Of a stretch of 64,000 nucleotides of DNA, positions 1 to 7,138 are shown piece after piece. Below the pieces are notes generated by a model, which saw only the letters and a list, made by a program, of their open reading frames with translations, was not told the DNA's origin and ran no database searches. A program made the position numbers and the translations under genes. Source of the DNA: DATFLL01 sp035267785 (GTDB taxonomy: Bacteria > Pseudomonadota > Gammaproteobacteria > DATFLL01). The stretch is taken from contig DATFLL010000046.1 of the NCBI GenBank assembly GCA_035267785.1, positions 14,863 to 78,862 of the forward strand. The letters run 5' to 3'. Numbering within the stretch: position 1 is the first letter of the stretch; each line of letters opens with the position of its first letter.

Positions 1-769
1 CATAACAGGCCTTGATGCCGATCTCGCCTTCGCGGTTGTTCTGATAACCGATGTCGCCCATGCGCAGGGAGGTGGCGAACGGTTCGTAGAATGTGTTGGC
101 GTCGAACTCGGGCAGGTGGGTGCGCAGGCCCTCGAGGAAGGACTTGCACACGGCGGGGGACACACCGAACAAATAGGGCACCAGCCAGCCATAGCGCTGC
201 AGGTTGCGCACCATCCCCATATAGGCGCGGTCGGTGAATTCGCGCAGGGATCCCTCACCGCCTTCGAGCGCGTGATAAGCGACCCAAAATTCGTCCGACA
301 GCGAATAGTTGAAATGCACCCCGGCGATGACCTGCATCATCCGACCGTAGCGATAGCCCAATCCGCGGCGGTAAACGGTTTTCATCATTCCGATGTTCGA
401 GCTGCCGTATTGGGCGATGGGGATGCTCGACTCGCCCGCGAGCACACAGGGCATGCTCGTGGCCCACAACAACTCCTCGTCCAGCCGGTCGTAGACGAAC
501 TTGTGCAGGTCATGGAGAAAGCGCAGCGCCTCGCGCGGATCGGATGAGGGAGGCGTAATGAACTCGAGCAGCGCTTCGGAGTAGTCGGTGGTGAGGTATG
601 GATTGGTCAGCGCCGAACCCAGCGCAGCCGGGTGAGGCGTTTGCGCAATGCCCCCCGTACTGGCAACCCGCAGACTCTCCTTCTCCAGGCCGATGTTGCT
701 GTCGTGCAGTAGACCGGCCTGACCGGCGTCAATCAGCCGCGCCAGGCGCTGTTCGGCGGTGTGATACAA
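1..769 (-). CDS. gshA: Glutamate-cysteine ligase, N-terminal part (cut by window edge)
   Basis: This enzyme joins glutamate and cysteine in the first, ATP-dependent step of glutathione synthesis in the cytoplasm. About 256 residues are visible before the frame runs off the left edge. They align throughout with the gammaproteobacterial GshA type, including NIGLEKESLRV near residue 25, TTDYSEALLEFITP, SMPC, and QYGSSNIG followed by VIAGVHFNYSL. No ATG or GTG lies between the upstream in-frame TAA and the family-like N terminus, so the start is the TTG at 769, followed by YHTAEQRLARL. A TTG start suggests modest translation. The gene stands alone on its strand. Glutathione is also a common carrier of persulfide sulfur in sulfur oxidisers, which fits the rest of the window. 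Confidence 0.95.
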   Translation of the reverse strand, partial: MYHTAEQRLARLIDAGQAGLLHDSNIGLEKESLRVASTGGIAQTPHPAALGSALTNPYLTTDYSEALLEFITPPSSDPREALRFLHDLHKFVYDRLDEELLWATSMPCVLAGESSIPIAQYGSSNIGMMKTVYRRGLGYRYGRMMQVIAGVHFNYSLSDEFWVAYHALEGGEGSLREFTDRAYMGMVRNLQRYGWLVPYLFGVSPAVCKSFLEGLRTHLPEFDANTFYEPFATSLRMGDIGYQNNREGEIGIKACY

Positions 770-903
770 GATGGTGGTTTCCCGGATCGGATGGGCGACA
801 GGATGCGTAGTTTACTGCATGCGGGCGGGTGACACCACGACCCGGCCCGGGGGCGCGGCCAAAGACACTGTCTTGACGAAAAACTGAGGGACGCGCGGGC
901 ATA

Positions 904-945
904 AGAAAGGCCGAAGCGGGGCCGCGCAGCGGCACCGGTTCGGCC
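904..945 (-). terminator. Candidate intrinsic terminator below the 59-residue gene
   Basis: The two arms GGCCGAA and TTCGGCC (909-915, 939-945) pair. An inner stem GCCGC/GCGGC (921-925, 929-933) lies between them. On the minus strand the hairpin is followed by TTTCTTAT. It would end transcription from the small gene at 1032-1211 before gshA. The T tract is short, so strength is uncertain. Confidence 0.45.
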
Positions 946-1031
946 AAATACCCACTATACCAACGAGGTCACCCTTACTTCGCCACGGCAACTCTTCTCT
1001 CAACGGGAATCGGCGCAAGGAATGCGCCGGA

Positions 1032-1211
1032 TCAGCCAGCCCCGGTCACGACCTTACCGCCGCGTACAAGCCGGTCGAGCTGGGCGCGGCGCCGGCTGAG
1101 ACAGTGGCGCAGCAAATAGCAGGCCCAGCGCGATTCCCTATCGTCCGGCGCCCCGGCCAGCAAAGCCTCCAACTCGGCTATCTCGCGGCGCAGCCCCTGC
1201 GGTGAAGTCAT
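1032..1211 (-). CDS. Small charged hypothetical protein (59 aa), paralogue of 10788-10979
   Basis: This is a 59-residue, arginine-rich protein with no signal peptide or membrane segment. It begins with an ATG preceded by AGGGACG at a usual distance. Its function is unknown. It is likely real because a second protein in this window (63 residues, 10788-10979) shares its architecture: both carry EIAELEAL near residue 10-17, an RWA motif near residue 28-35, and an arginine cluster ending in a leucine-rich helix. Both are probably short helical hairpins or coiled coils. The gene is too short to be picked up by most length cut-offs. Confidence 0.6.
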   Translation of the reverse strand: MTSPQGLRREIAELEALLAGAPDDRESRWACYLLRHCLSRRRAQLDRLVRGGKVVTGAG

Positions 1212-1371
1212 AAAGACGTCCCTGTCGTCCCTGTGTACTTCGCCCCCCTATATTCCAAGATGGCATGCTCCCTGTTCACGCCTTTGAGCATAGCCACCCG
1301 CGGCGGCGCCGGGCATAGGACAACGCCTCGAATTCGTGTAGGAAATTACTGACACGAGGTGCCCGCAGCGC

Positions 1372-1953
1372 TCAGTGCGCCATGGCCAACCCGCCTCCGG
1401 GGCCGCCGCCAGGCGCCCGGGCCCGATCGGGCGCCGTTTTCGAATGGGAGCGGATGTACTGTTCGATCAGCTTGACCGGCACGGCACCGACCTGCTGGAC
1501 CCGCAGCTCGCCGCTGGGGTCGTAGATAAGGAAGGTCGGCGTGCCGAACCAGGGCCGACCCGTGAGCTCACCGAACAGCTCGGCCACCGCCTCGGGTTCG
1601 CCGATCAGGCTGGGGAACGTGACATGGTGGCGCCGAATGAACGCCTCGGCGTCGGCTCTGCCGGCCCAGCCGTCCATGCTGATGCCCAGCACACTGGCGT
1701 CCTGGTCGCGGTGCGTGTTGTAGAAGTCGACGTAGCTGTGAGCCTCGGTATTGCAGACGCCGCAATCGGACGCCCAAATCATCACCACCAGCCATTTTCC
1801 GTGACCGGTGTAGTCGGCGATCGTGCGCGGCTGACCGTTGAGATCGCGCAGTCCGGGCGCGGCTGCGGCGGGTGCGGCGAGGGCTGCAGCCAGCAGGGCG
1901 GCGCAGCTCAGCAAGACGGCCGGCGAGCGGGTAAGGCGGTGAACAATGGGCAT
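1372..1953 (-). CDS. Secreted TlpA-family thioredoxin-like protein
   Basis: This 193-residue protein has a Sec signal peptide (about residues 1-32, ending AAAA) and a thioredoxin fold. The redox motif CGVC is at residues 64-67, following VVMIWASD, and a cis-proline stands near residue 139 (GTPTFLI). Proteins of this type reduce or isomerise disulfides in the periplasm, often for cytochrome c maturation or copper and thiol chaperones. The CGVC dipeptide differs from the usual WCxPC, so its redox potential and partner cannot be assigned. A glycine/proline-rich tail follows the domain. The upstream region has the RBS GAGGAAA. The next gene upstream is separated by the candidate FNR-controlled RNA on the other strand. 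Confidence 0.88.
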   Translation of the reverse strand: MPIVHRLTRSPAVLLSCAALLAAALAAPAAAAPGLRDLNGQPRTIADYTGHGKWLVVMIWASDCGVCNTEAHSYVDFYNTHRDQDASVLGISMDGWAGRADAEAFIRRHHVTFPSLIGEPEAVAELFGELTGRPWFGTPTFLIYDPSGELRVQQVGAVPVKLIEQYIRSHSKTAPDRARAPGGGPGGGLAMAH

Positions 1954-2057
1954 GGCGGTTTCCTCGCGGGGTGCGAATTGACGGGATATTAATCTTTGGA
2001 CCGGAAAAAGTCCTCACTGTTGCAGCCGCGCCGGCGGCGCCGGGACGTCCCCCGGCA

Positions 2058-2099
2058 TTGATCCATGTCAATGCGCGCCGGCGGCGCGCACGGCATTAT
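2058..2099 (+). promoter_or_regulatory. FNR-type box with -10 element (class II promoter)
   Basis: TTGAT-CCAT-GTCAA (2058-2071) matches the FNR/Anr consensus TTGAT-N4-ATCAA at nine of ten positions. Exactly 22 nt later lies CATTAT (2094-2099). This places the box centre about 41.5 to 42.5 bp before the expected start near 2107, the classic class II activation position. Two other promoters in this window have the same 22-nt spacing (20656-20697 and 46238-46279). No plus-strand protein gene follows; a short transcript ending at 2175 does. Confidence 0.6.
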
Positions 2100-2106
2100 T
2101 TCCCCC

Positions 2107-2175
2107 ACATCCTCCTTATTGTGTTTCTTGGTGTGATTGTCTTTCCACCCGCCGTCCCCTGGCGGGTGTTTTTTT
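2107..2175 (+). ncRNA. Candidate FNR-controlled small RNA of about 70 nt
   Basis: Between the FNR-type promoter and a strong intrinsic terminator lies a region of about 70 nt with no plausible coding frame. It is pyrimidine-rich and contains CATCCTCCTTATT, whose CCTCCTT core is complementary to Shine-Dalgarno sequences. This is a common seed of bacterial small RNAs that block translation initiation. The closest functional analogy is FnrS, the FNR-activated small RNA of enteric bacteria, although there is no visible sequence similarity. Its 3' end just overlaps the stop codon of the minus-strand lipoprotein gene at 2174. Expression is inferred from promoter and terminator only. Confidence 0.5.
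2146..2175 (+). terminator. Intrinsic terminator of the candidate small RNA
   Basis: A perfect 8-bp stem, CACCCGCC (2146-2153) with GGCGGGTG (2161-2168), has a 7-nt loop and is followed directly by seven T residues (2169-2175). The orientation serves the plus strand, on which no protein gene lies nearby. It therefore supports an independent short plus-strand transcript. Confidence 0.8.
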
Positions 2176-2719
2176 ATAGCGAGTCCAAAATCCGCTGGCG
2201 AACCTGTCGATATTCCCGGTCGGTAACCAAACCCTGGTCGTGCAGGCGGCGCAGGCGCTGCAGGCGCCGGGCGGTCGAGTCCGCCGAGCCCCCCGGGGGC
2301 GGGGATGCGCGAGTGCCGGTATCCGCCGGTGCGGATGTGCCGGCGGCGCCGGGCTTGCAGTCCAGGCTGACGTGAATCGGCTTTGACAGGACGGGGTCGC
2401 TGACCGGCATCTGCACGGGACGGCAACCGGCCTTGCGCAGGGTCAACGTGCCGCTGACGCGATATTCCATGTTGCGCCAGTGCGGGGGAAACGCATCGTC
2501 GCGAACCACCGTGAGCGGCGTCACGCCAAGCCTGCGCCCATCGGCCAGGGCCGTCGCGCCCGGGGGCGTGGTGTCGATGGTGACCGTGGCGCCGCCCCCG
2601 CCCGGCGTGCCGGCACAGCCGCCGCTCAGGGTGAGCGTCCCCAACAAAGCCGCACCCAACCCGATCCGAACGGCGCGTGCCCGGCCCAATCCGCTAGCTC
2701 GAAATGTGTCGTTACCCAT
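2174..2719 (-). CDS. Lipoprotein with PEGA-like region and C-terminal SHOCT domain
   Basis: This 181-residue protein starts at the ATG that follows a strong AGGGGG Shine-Dalgarno. It has a basic n-region and a lipobox LSGGC with cysteine 35. The middle part (about residues 43-115, TVTIDTTPPGATALADGRR) resembles PEGA-type surface domains, which carry structures that remain at the cell envelope. A proline/serine-rich linker leads to a SHOCT-type end (residues about 153-181, LQRLRRLHDQGLVTDREYRQ), a short motif often found at protein termini and of uncertain role. The function is unknown. Its 22-nt leader is nearly the same as that of the outer-membrane protein gene at 33313. Confidence 0.75.
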   Translation of the reverse strand: MGNDTFRASGLGRARAVRIGLGAALLGTLTLSGGCAGTPGGGGATVTIDTTPPGATALADGRRLGVTPLTVVRDDAFPPHWRNMEYRVSGTLTLRKAGCRPVQMPVSDPVLSKPIHVSLDCKPGAAGTSAPADTGTRASPPPGGSADSTARRLQRLRRLHDQGLVTDREYRQVRQRILDSL

Positions 2720-2977
2720 GGCGTGCCCCCTGTATGCCATTGCCGCGCCCGCTTGGCGCCGAGGTCGGCTAACATAACAAAAGCGCCGCCATATAACCCA
2801 CTGGCGATGCCGCTCGGCAGTGCAACTGAGCGATGGGAGTGACAGGCGCGGGCAGGACGGCAACGAGCGCGACCGAGCCTTTCGGCGCCCGGGCGCGGAG
2901 CGACTGCCGCGAGGGGCGGGGGACCGAGGGGAGCCGCCAGCCCGATCGCGCGGCCCGGGCCGATGAGTACGCGCGCC

Positions 2978-3217
2978 TTAGCAGGTCGGGCGCGACAACC
3001 AGTGATCGATGATGGCGCCGATATCGGCGTGCTCGCCGAAGACCTGGCGCAGGCGCTCACGCAGGAGCACCTCGAAAGTGGCGTCGGGCGGGGCGCCGCG
3101 CTGACGCTCGCTGAGATACAGCCGCAGTCCCTCCCATCCCTTGAGCACTTCGCCCAGCATGTCGTCGAAAAGCCCGCCCCAACCATCCAGCGGGATGGCC
3201 TCACCTGAAATCTGCAT
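2978..3217 (-). CDS. Hypothetical acidic protein (79 aa)
   Basis: The reading frame is open from a GTG at 3256, but the ATG at 3217 has a better ribosome site (AAAGAGG, 7-nt spacing) and gives a 79-residue soluble protein starting MQISGEAIPLDGWGG. It is predicted mostly helical (LGEVLKGWEGLRLYL, LLRERLRQVFG). No known domain is recognised. It lies between two other small minus-strand genes without an obvious operon link. Confidence 0.55.
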   Translation of the reverse strand: MQISGEAIPLDGWGGLFDDMLGEVLKGWEGLRLYLSERQRGAPPDATFEVLLRERLRQVFGEHADIGAIIDHWLSRPTC

Positions 3218-3361
3218 TGGCGACCTCTTTGCGCGATCAACCGCGCCTTTTTCCACATCTCAGGTGACAATAACGGACATCACAACAGGGACATGAAATT
3301 TCCAGCAGATTGGTGTGTCAATTTGTGAAGGAGTTCTCATCGCGGCCGGCTGCGCCGTCTG

Positions 3362-3619
3362 TCAGGACGACGCCTCGTCTGAGTCCGCGGCATCGACCGG
3401 AGGGTGGCCCAGTTCCTCGCGGCTCATGATATGAACCGTCTCGTGCACCTGCGAATACACGACGAAGGCCTGGCCGTTCTCCAGCTGGGAACGCACGTGC
3501 GCCACCTTCTCGGCCAGGCTGTACTCGCGCTCCCCATAATCGGTGCCCTCGCCGAGGACGTATTGCTCGATGATCGCCTCGAGCAGCTCGGGGCGGATTT
3601 CGCTTACGGGAATGATCAA
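3362..3619 (-). CDS. yheU: YheU family protein (UPF0270)
   Basis: This 85-residue cytosolic protein matches the small YheU family of Gammaproteobacteria. The N terminus MIIPVSEIRPELLEAIIE, the block VLGEGTDYGEREYSLAEKV and the HETVHIM motif all follow the Escherichia coli protein closely. The biochemical function of the family is unknown. An acidic tail (DAADSDEASS) extends beyond the usual end. The family supports a gammaproteobacterial origin for the window. Confidence 0.92.
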   Translation of the reverse strand: MIIPVSEIRPELLEAIIEQYVLGEGTDYGEREYSLAEKVAHVRSQLENGQAFVVYSQVHETVHIMSREELGHPPVDAADSDEASS

Positions 3620-3727
3620 GGGGGATACTCCTGCCGGGCGAGGCCGCGCCGAGTCAACACCAGTGGTTAAAGGGCGGTCGCCGCGCGGTCGTTAACCACC
3701 CTAGACCCATCGGATCGGGAACCAAGT

Positions 3728-4129
3728 ATGTCGCAGCCACCATCGATACTGATCGCCGAGGACGTAGGAATGGCCGGCGAGCTGCTGCGAGCCATCGTCG
3801 AGAATGCCGGCGCCGTCGTCACCGCCGTGGTCACCGACGGCGAGGACGCCGTCGAGACCTTCCGCCAGCGGCGCCCGGATATCGTGTTCGTCGATATGTT
3901 CATGCCGAAAATGAATGGCCTGGAAGTGCTGCGCGCGATCCGCGCGATGGATCCCATGGCCTTCGTCGTGCTGGTCAGCGCCGAAGCCCCGATGGCGCGC
4001 GTCAAGGAGGCACACGAACTCGGCGCGCAGGCCTTTCTGGTCAAGCCCGTGCGCCTGGCCCAGGTTCGGGCCCTGCTCGAGCAGTTTGCCCGCATCCAGG
4101 GCTGGTCCCGAGGGCATGCCAACTCCTGA
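3728..4129 (+). CDS. Single-domain response regulator (CheY-like)
   Basis: This is a stand-alone receiver domain of 133 residues. The acidic pair is E11-D12, the phosphoacceptor is aspartate 56 (VFVDMFMP), the conserved hydroxyl residue is serine 84 and the lysine is 106 (FLVKP). There is no output domain, so it must act by protein contact, as CheY and Spo0F do. No kinase is next to it, so the partner is elsewhere. It converges with the DUF2244 gene that follows. Confidence 0.9.
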   Translation: MSQPPSILIAEDVGMAGELLRAIVENAGAVVTAVVTDGEDAVETFRQRRPDIVFVDMFMPKMNGLEVLRAIRAMDPMAFVVLVSAEAPMARVKEAHELGAQAFLVKPVRLAQVRALLEQFARIQGWSRGHANS

Positions 4130-4152
4130 GCCGCGCCCGTCTGGCGCGGCGA

Positions 4153-4638
4153 TCAGCCGGGCCGCTTCGGCAGCGCCGCGCGCAGGCTGGCGGCGCATAG
4201 GCCGCGCTCGTCGGCATTGAGCTCTGCCGCGAACTCCAATTCGCGTCCGTGACTGCGCAGCGCGATGCGCGGGGCGTGGCTGGGCGTGTAGCCGGGACGC
4301 ACGACGAGCTGCGTCCAGACGCGCGGCAAGCGCACTTCCTGTTCGACCTGCCGACGCCCGCGCTGAATGATTACCTCGCTGTCGGTCAATGTCACCACCT
4401 CGCGCCGGCACAGCCGCAGCGCGGTGAAATACAGGCCGGCGCCCAGCGCCAGAAAGGCCAGAGCCGTATAGGGCAGGACGATCCAGAAGCCCAGCCAGCT
4501 CAGGCCCAGACCGATCAGCAGCATCGGAATCCCCAACAGCCACCACAGGAGCTTATTGGCCTGCCACGACAGGGATCGGTTCGGCAGCAAAGACCAGTGG
4601 CCCGTCCCCGTCTCCTCGTTCCAGTGTCGTTCGATCAT
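4153..4638 (-). CDS. DUF2244 inner-membrane protein
   Basis: About 161 residues. The N-terminal block SLLPNRSLSWQANKLLWW followed by two membrane segments (about residues 28-70) and a soluble tail is typical of DUF2244 proteins, which are common in alpha- and gammaproteobacteria, often near respiratory genes, and are uncharacterised. The start chosen is the third ATG of a cluster, because AGGG stands about 8 nt before it; the first ATG at 4653 would add five residues but has no ribosome site. It converges with the response regulator. Confidence 0.8.
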   Translation of the reverse strand: MIERHWNEETGTGHWSLLPNRSLSWQANKLLWWLLGIPMLLIGLGLSWLGFWIVLPYTALAFLALGAGLYFTALRLCRREVVTLTDSEVIIQRGRRQVEQEVRLPRVWTQLVVRPGYTPSHAPRIALRSHGRELEFAAELNADERGLCAASLRAALPKRPG

Positions 4639-4889
4639 CGTCATGCCCTGCATATCGGCGCCCGACGCCGCCGGCCTCGCAGGCCCGGCGTCCTCCCCAC
4701 GGCGATCGATATCTTACCCGCAGGAACCGGTGGCCGATCAATGCCTCCGGGTCCGATCCTGCAAGCCCGCCCATTAAGAATCACTCTAGCAGACACGGGC
4801 CGCCGCGGGTGCCGCGTGCCGGCGCGCCTTTGCCGAACCCGGCCGATGCATTAAGCTGGCGGCCAACGTCACGCTCGGAGACCGCTCCC

Positions 4890-5624
4890 ATGCCCACCCA
4901 GCCACACCCAATGCCGTCGCGTCCGCACCCCACCGTCCGGCTGGCCGCCGCATTGCTCCTGCTGCTGGCCTCGGGCCCCGGCTGGTCGGCGAACAGTCCG
5001 GCGCCGGCCGCGACCATCGAGGTGACCGGCTCCGGGGAGGTCTTCGCCAAACCCGATATGGCCGAGATCCAGATCGGTGCCGTCTCGGAGGCCGAGACCG
5101 CCTCGGCCGCGCTGGCACACAACAACGAGGCGATGACACGGCTGCAGGCCCTGATGAAGGCTCGCGGCCTGGCGCCGGCGGACGTGCAAACCGGCGAGTT
5201 CTCGGTCACGCCGAACTACCGCAGCGACAAGGGCGGCCCCAGGCGCCTGGTGGGCTACCGGGTCACTCACCAGCTGCGGGTCACCGTACGCAAGCTCGCG
5301 GGACTGGGCGGCCTACTCGACGCCGTGGTCAACGTCGGGGCGAACCGCATCAGCGGCATCCGCTTTGCCGTCAGCGACACGGCGGCCCTGCTCGACCGGG
5401 CACGCCGGCACGCCATGGCCGATGCGCGCCATCGGGCCGAGGTCTACGCCGCCGGCGCGGGACTGCGCCTCGGGTCCGTCACCCACATCACCGAGCGAAC
5501 GAGCGGCGGACCGCGCCCCATGGCAATGGAAGCCGGAGCGCTGCGCGCGGTACCGCTCGCCCCCGGTCAGGTCACGCTGCGCTCGACGGTCAACGTCAGC
5601 TTTGCGGCGACTCCCCGTCAGTAG
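4890..5624 (+). CDS. Periplasmic SIMPL-domain protein (DUF541)
   Basis: This 244-residue protein has a signal peptide (hydrophobic core LAAALLLLLASGPG) and one SIMPL/DUF541 domain beginning TIEVTGSGEVFAKPDMAEIQIG. Members form oligomeric periplasmic or outer-surface assemblies; some have been linked to oxidative-stress tolerance, but no catalytic role is known. The start at 4890 is preceded by GGAG. Its last 29 bases overlap the convergent cytochrome b gene, so the two messages are partly antisense. Confidence 0.88.
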   Translation: MPTQPHPMPSRPHPTVRLAAALLLLLASGPGWSANSPAPAATIEVTGSGEVFAKPDMAEIQIGAVSEAETASAALAHNNEAMTRLQALMKARGLAPADVQTGEFSVTPNYRSDKGGPRRLVGYRVTHQLRVTVRKLAGLGGLLDAVVNVGANRISGIRFAVSDTAALLDRARRHAMADARHRAEVYAAGAGLRLGSVTHITERTSGGPRPMAMEAGALRAVPLAPGQVTLRSTVNVSFAATPRQ

Positions 5625-6339
5625 GACCGCCGCCCGGACCGGTTGCATGCTGGCGGCCGGTTTCGCCGCCTCGCACCACGTGCACCTTGGCCACCTCGCC
5701 GGTGCCGGACGCCATCCCGCCGTCCGGTACGGACGGCGGGATGGCGTCCGGCCCGCGCAGTACGAAGATCCGGTGGCCGTTGATCATTGCCGAGACGTCG
5801 CTGCCACTGCCGAGCAGGTCGTGGACGAAGACCGCCACCACGTGCAGCAGGACGAAGCCGCCGATGAAGGGCGCCATAGCGGCATGCGCTTCGGACAAGG
5901 AGAGCCCGGCCAACCGGTAGGGGGCATCGAAGGCCAGGCCGGTCACGCCCTGCAAGCCCAACACCGCGAACAACACGAGGTAGATGGGCCCCCACAGCGG
6001 ATTGTGCGCATACCAGGACGGCAGCGGAAAGCGGCCGAGGCTGACGTAGCAGCGCACTGTCGCGGCCACCGCGCGCCACTGCCCCTTGGGGGGCAGGCAG
6101 TCGCGCCAGTTCGCGGCCCCGACGCCCAGCAACAGCAGATAGACGCGCAGTACCAGTGCGGCGATCAGCACGTATCCGGCAACATAGTGGAAATCGGCCG
6201 CAGAGCCTGCGTACGCGCCGCCGGCCCGCAACAGCCAGCCCGTGGCCAACAATACCAGGGCGGCGGCCGCCATCAGCCAATGGCTCAGGCGCACCGGGGC
6301 CGACCAAACCTTCACGCGTTTTATCGTCTCGGCCTGCAT
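5596..6339 (-). CDS. Cytochrome b561 / hydrogenase-type b-heme membrane subunit
   Basis: The 247-residue product begins VWSAPVRLSHWLMAAAAL, the signature of the cytochrome b/b6 family that serves hydrogenases and related dehydrogenases. Four to five membrane segments are visible. Candidate heme ligands are histidines 20, 51, 152, 166 and 173. It would pass electrons between a periplasmic partner and the quinone pool. No hydrogenase or other partner gene adjoins it. The C-terminal 55 residues are soluble and low in complexity; residues 197-212 are encoded by a perfect 23-bp inverted repeat, which suggests that this tail was acquired or is dispensable. The start follows GAGG. Confidence 0.85.
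   Translation of the reverse strand: MQAETIKRVKVWSAPVRLSHWLMAAAALVLLATGWLLRAGGAYAGSAADFHYVAGYVLIAALVLRVYLLLLGVGAANWRDCLPPKGQWRAVAATVRCYVSLGRFPLPSWYAHNPLWGPIYLVLFAVLGLQGVTGLAFDAPYRLAGLSLSEAHAAMAPFIGGFVLLHVVAVFVHDLLGSGSDVSAMINGHRIFVLRGPDAIPPSVPDGGMASGTGEVAKVHVVRGGETGRQHATGPGGGPTDGESPQS
5703..5751. repeat. Perfect 23-bp inverted repeat with 3-nt loop
   Basis: The arms 5703-5725 and 5729-5751 are exact reverse complements with GTA between them. The palindrome sits in the 3' part of the cytochrome b gene and about 80 bp after the stop of the plus-strand SIMPL gene. There is no T tract, so it is not a classical terminator. It could be a REP-like element, a strong RNA hairpin that separates the two convergent messages, or a remnant of a duplicated segment. 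Confidence 0.85.
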
Positions 6340-6417
6340 CGGCGGGCAACCTCTCGTGGCGGGACCGGCACCGGGCCCCTTCGACAAATCAAGGGGCGTG
6401 CACCGGGTCACACTTGT

Positions 6418-6442
6418 TATGATAGCGGCTTGCTAACGTTAG
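6418..6442 (+). promoter_or_regulatory. Candidate promoter and palindromic operator before the FHA gene
   Basis: TATGAT (6418-6423) is a good -10 element. A perfect 10-bp palindrome CTAACGTTAG (6433-6442) lies where transcription would start. No clear -35 hexamer is visible, so an activator may be needed. The leader to the FHA start codon would be about 100 nt. Confidence 0.35.
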
Positions 6443-6532
6443 TCCCATCGGGTCTCCAACCGCCCGCGCCGGACCACGCGTTCCAGAGATCACTGCCAAG
6501 AAACGACGCCCAGGAGCGAAGGGACACCGGAC

Positions 6533-7111
6533 ATGTTCCGCTTAATCATCACTCGCGACACAGAAACGGTCAACGAGGCCCTGTTCGATCAGGGCGAAGT
6601 CACCATTGGCCGTCAACAGGACAATGACATCTGCTTGCAGGACACCACGGTCAGCGGCCACCACGCACGGTTGGTGGAGCGGGACACCGGCGCGATGCTC
6701 GAGGACCTGGGCAGCACGAACGGCACATATGTGGACGGTAAGCGGGTCCAGCGCTGCGACCTGCGCGGCGCTGAGATTATCGTCATCGGCAAGCACAAGC
6801 TCGAATACCAACCCATTCCCGCCGACGTGGAAGGCGAGCGGCGCGACCCGACGCAACAGCTCGACCGCAACGAGCTCGAATCGTTGATTGCCACCGCCAT
6901 GGGCAATCAGTCGCGCTCGGCGACGCTGCGCAATGCGACGACCAAGACGCTGAATTGGATTGCGCAGGACAGCGGCGGCACCTGGTGGGGCTTTGAAAAC
7001 CGTCCGGAGTGCAAAGACAACGGCTGGGTCGACCCGCAAGGCGGCCACCGTATCCGCCTCAAAAACGAGCGCGCCAACGGCGCCTGGCAGGACACCCTTC
7101 AGAAGATTTAG
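6533..7111 (+). CDS. FHA-domain protein
   Basis: The first 95 residues form a forkhead-associated domain, which binds phosphothreonine peptides: GR at 26-27, SGHH at 41-44 and LGSTNGTYVDG at 59-69 are the conserved binding-loop residues. A linker follows, then a basic C-terminal region of about 70 residues (GTWWGFENRPECKDNGWVD) of no known family. Such proteins report on serine/threonine kinase signalling or type VI secretion, but no kinase or secretion gene is nearby. AAGGGA serves as the ribosome site. Confidence 0.88.
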   Translation: MFRLIITRDTETVNEALFDQGEVTIGRQQDNDICLQDTTVSGHHARLVERDTGAMLEDLGSTNGTYVDGKRVQRCDLRGAEIIVIGKHKLEYQPIPADVEGERRDPTQQLDRNELESLIATAMGNQSRSATLRNATTKTLNWIAQDSGGTWWGFENRPECKDNGWVDPQGGHRIRLKNERANGAWQDTLQKI

Positions 7112-7138
7112 CCCATACGCACTGCGCCCGGTGGCGCT

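Noticed and set aside
255..467. Minus-strand open frame of 70 codons in the gshA region
   Set aside because: A different minus-strand frame over the same bases matches glutamate-cysteine ligase along its whole length.
5365..6627. Long plus-strand open frame overlapping SIMPL, cytochrome b and FHA genes
   Set aside because: It is out of frame with SIMPL and FHA and antisense to cytochrome b; no domain is seen.
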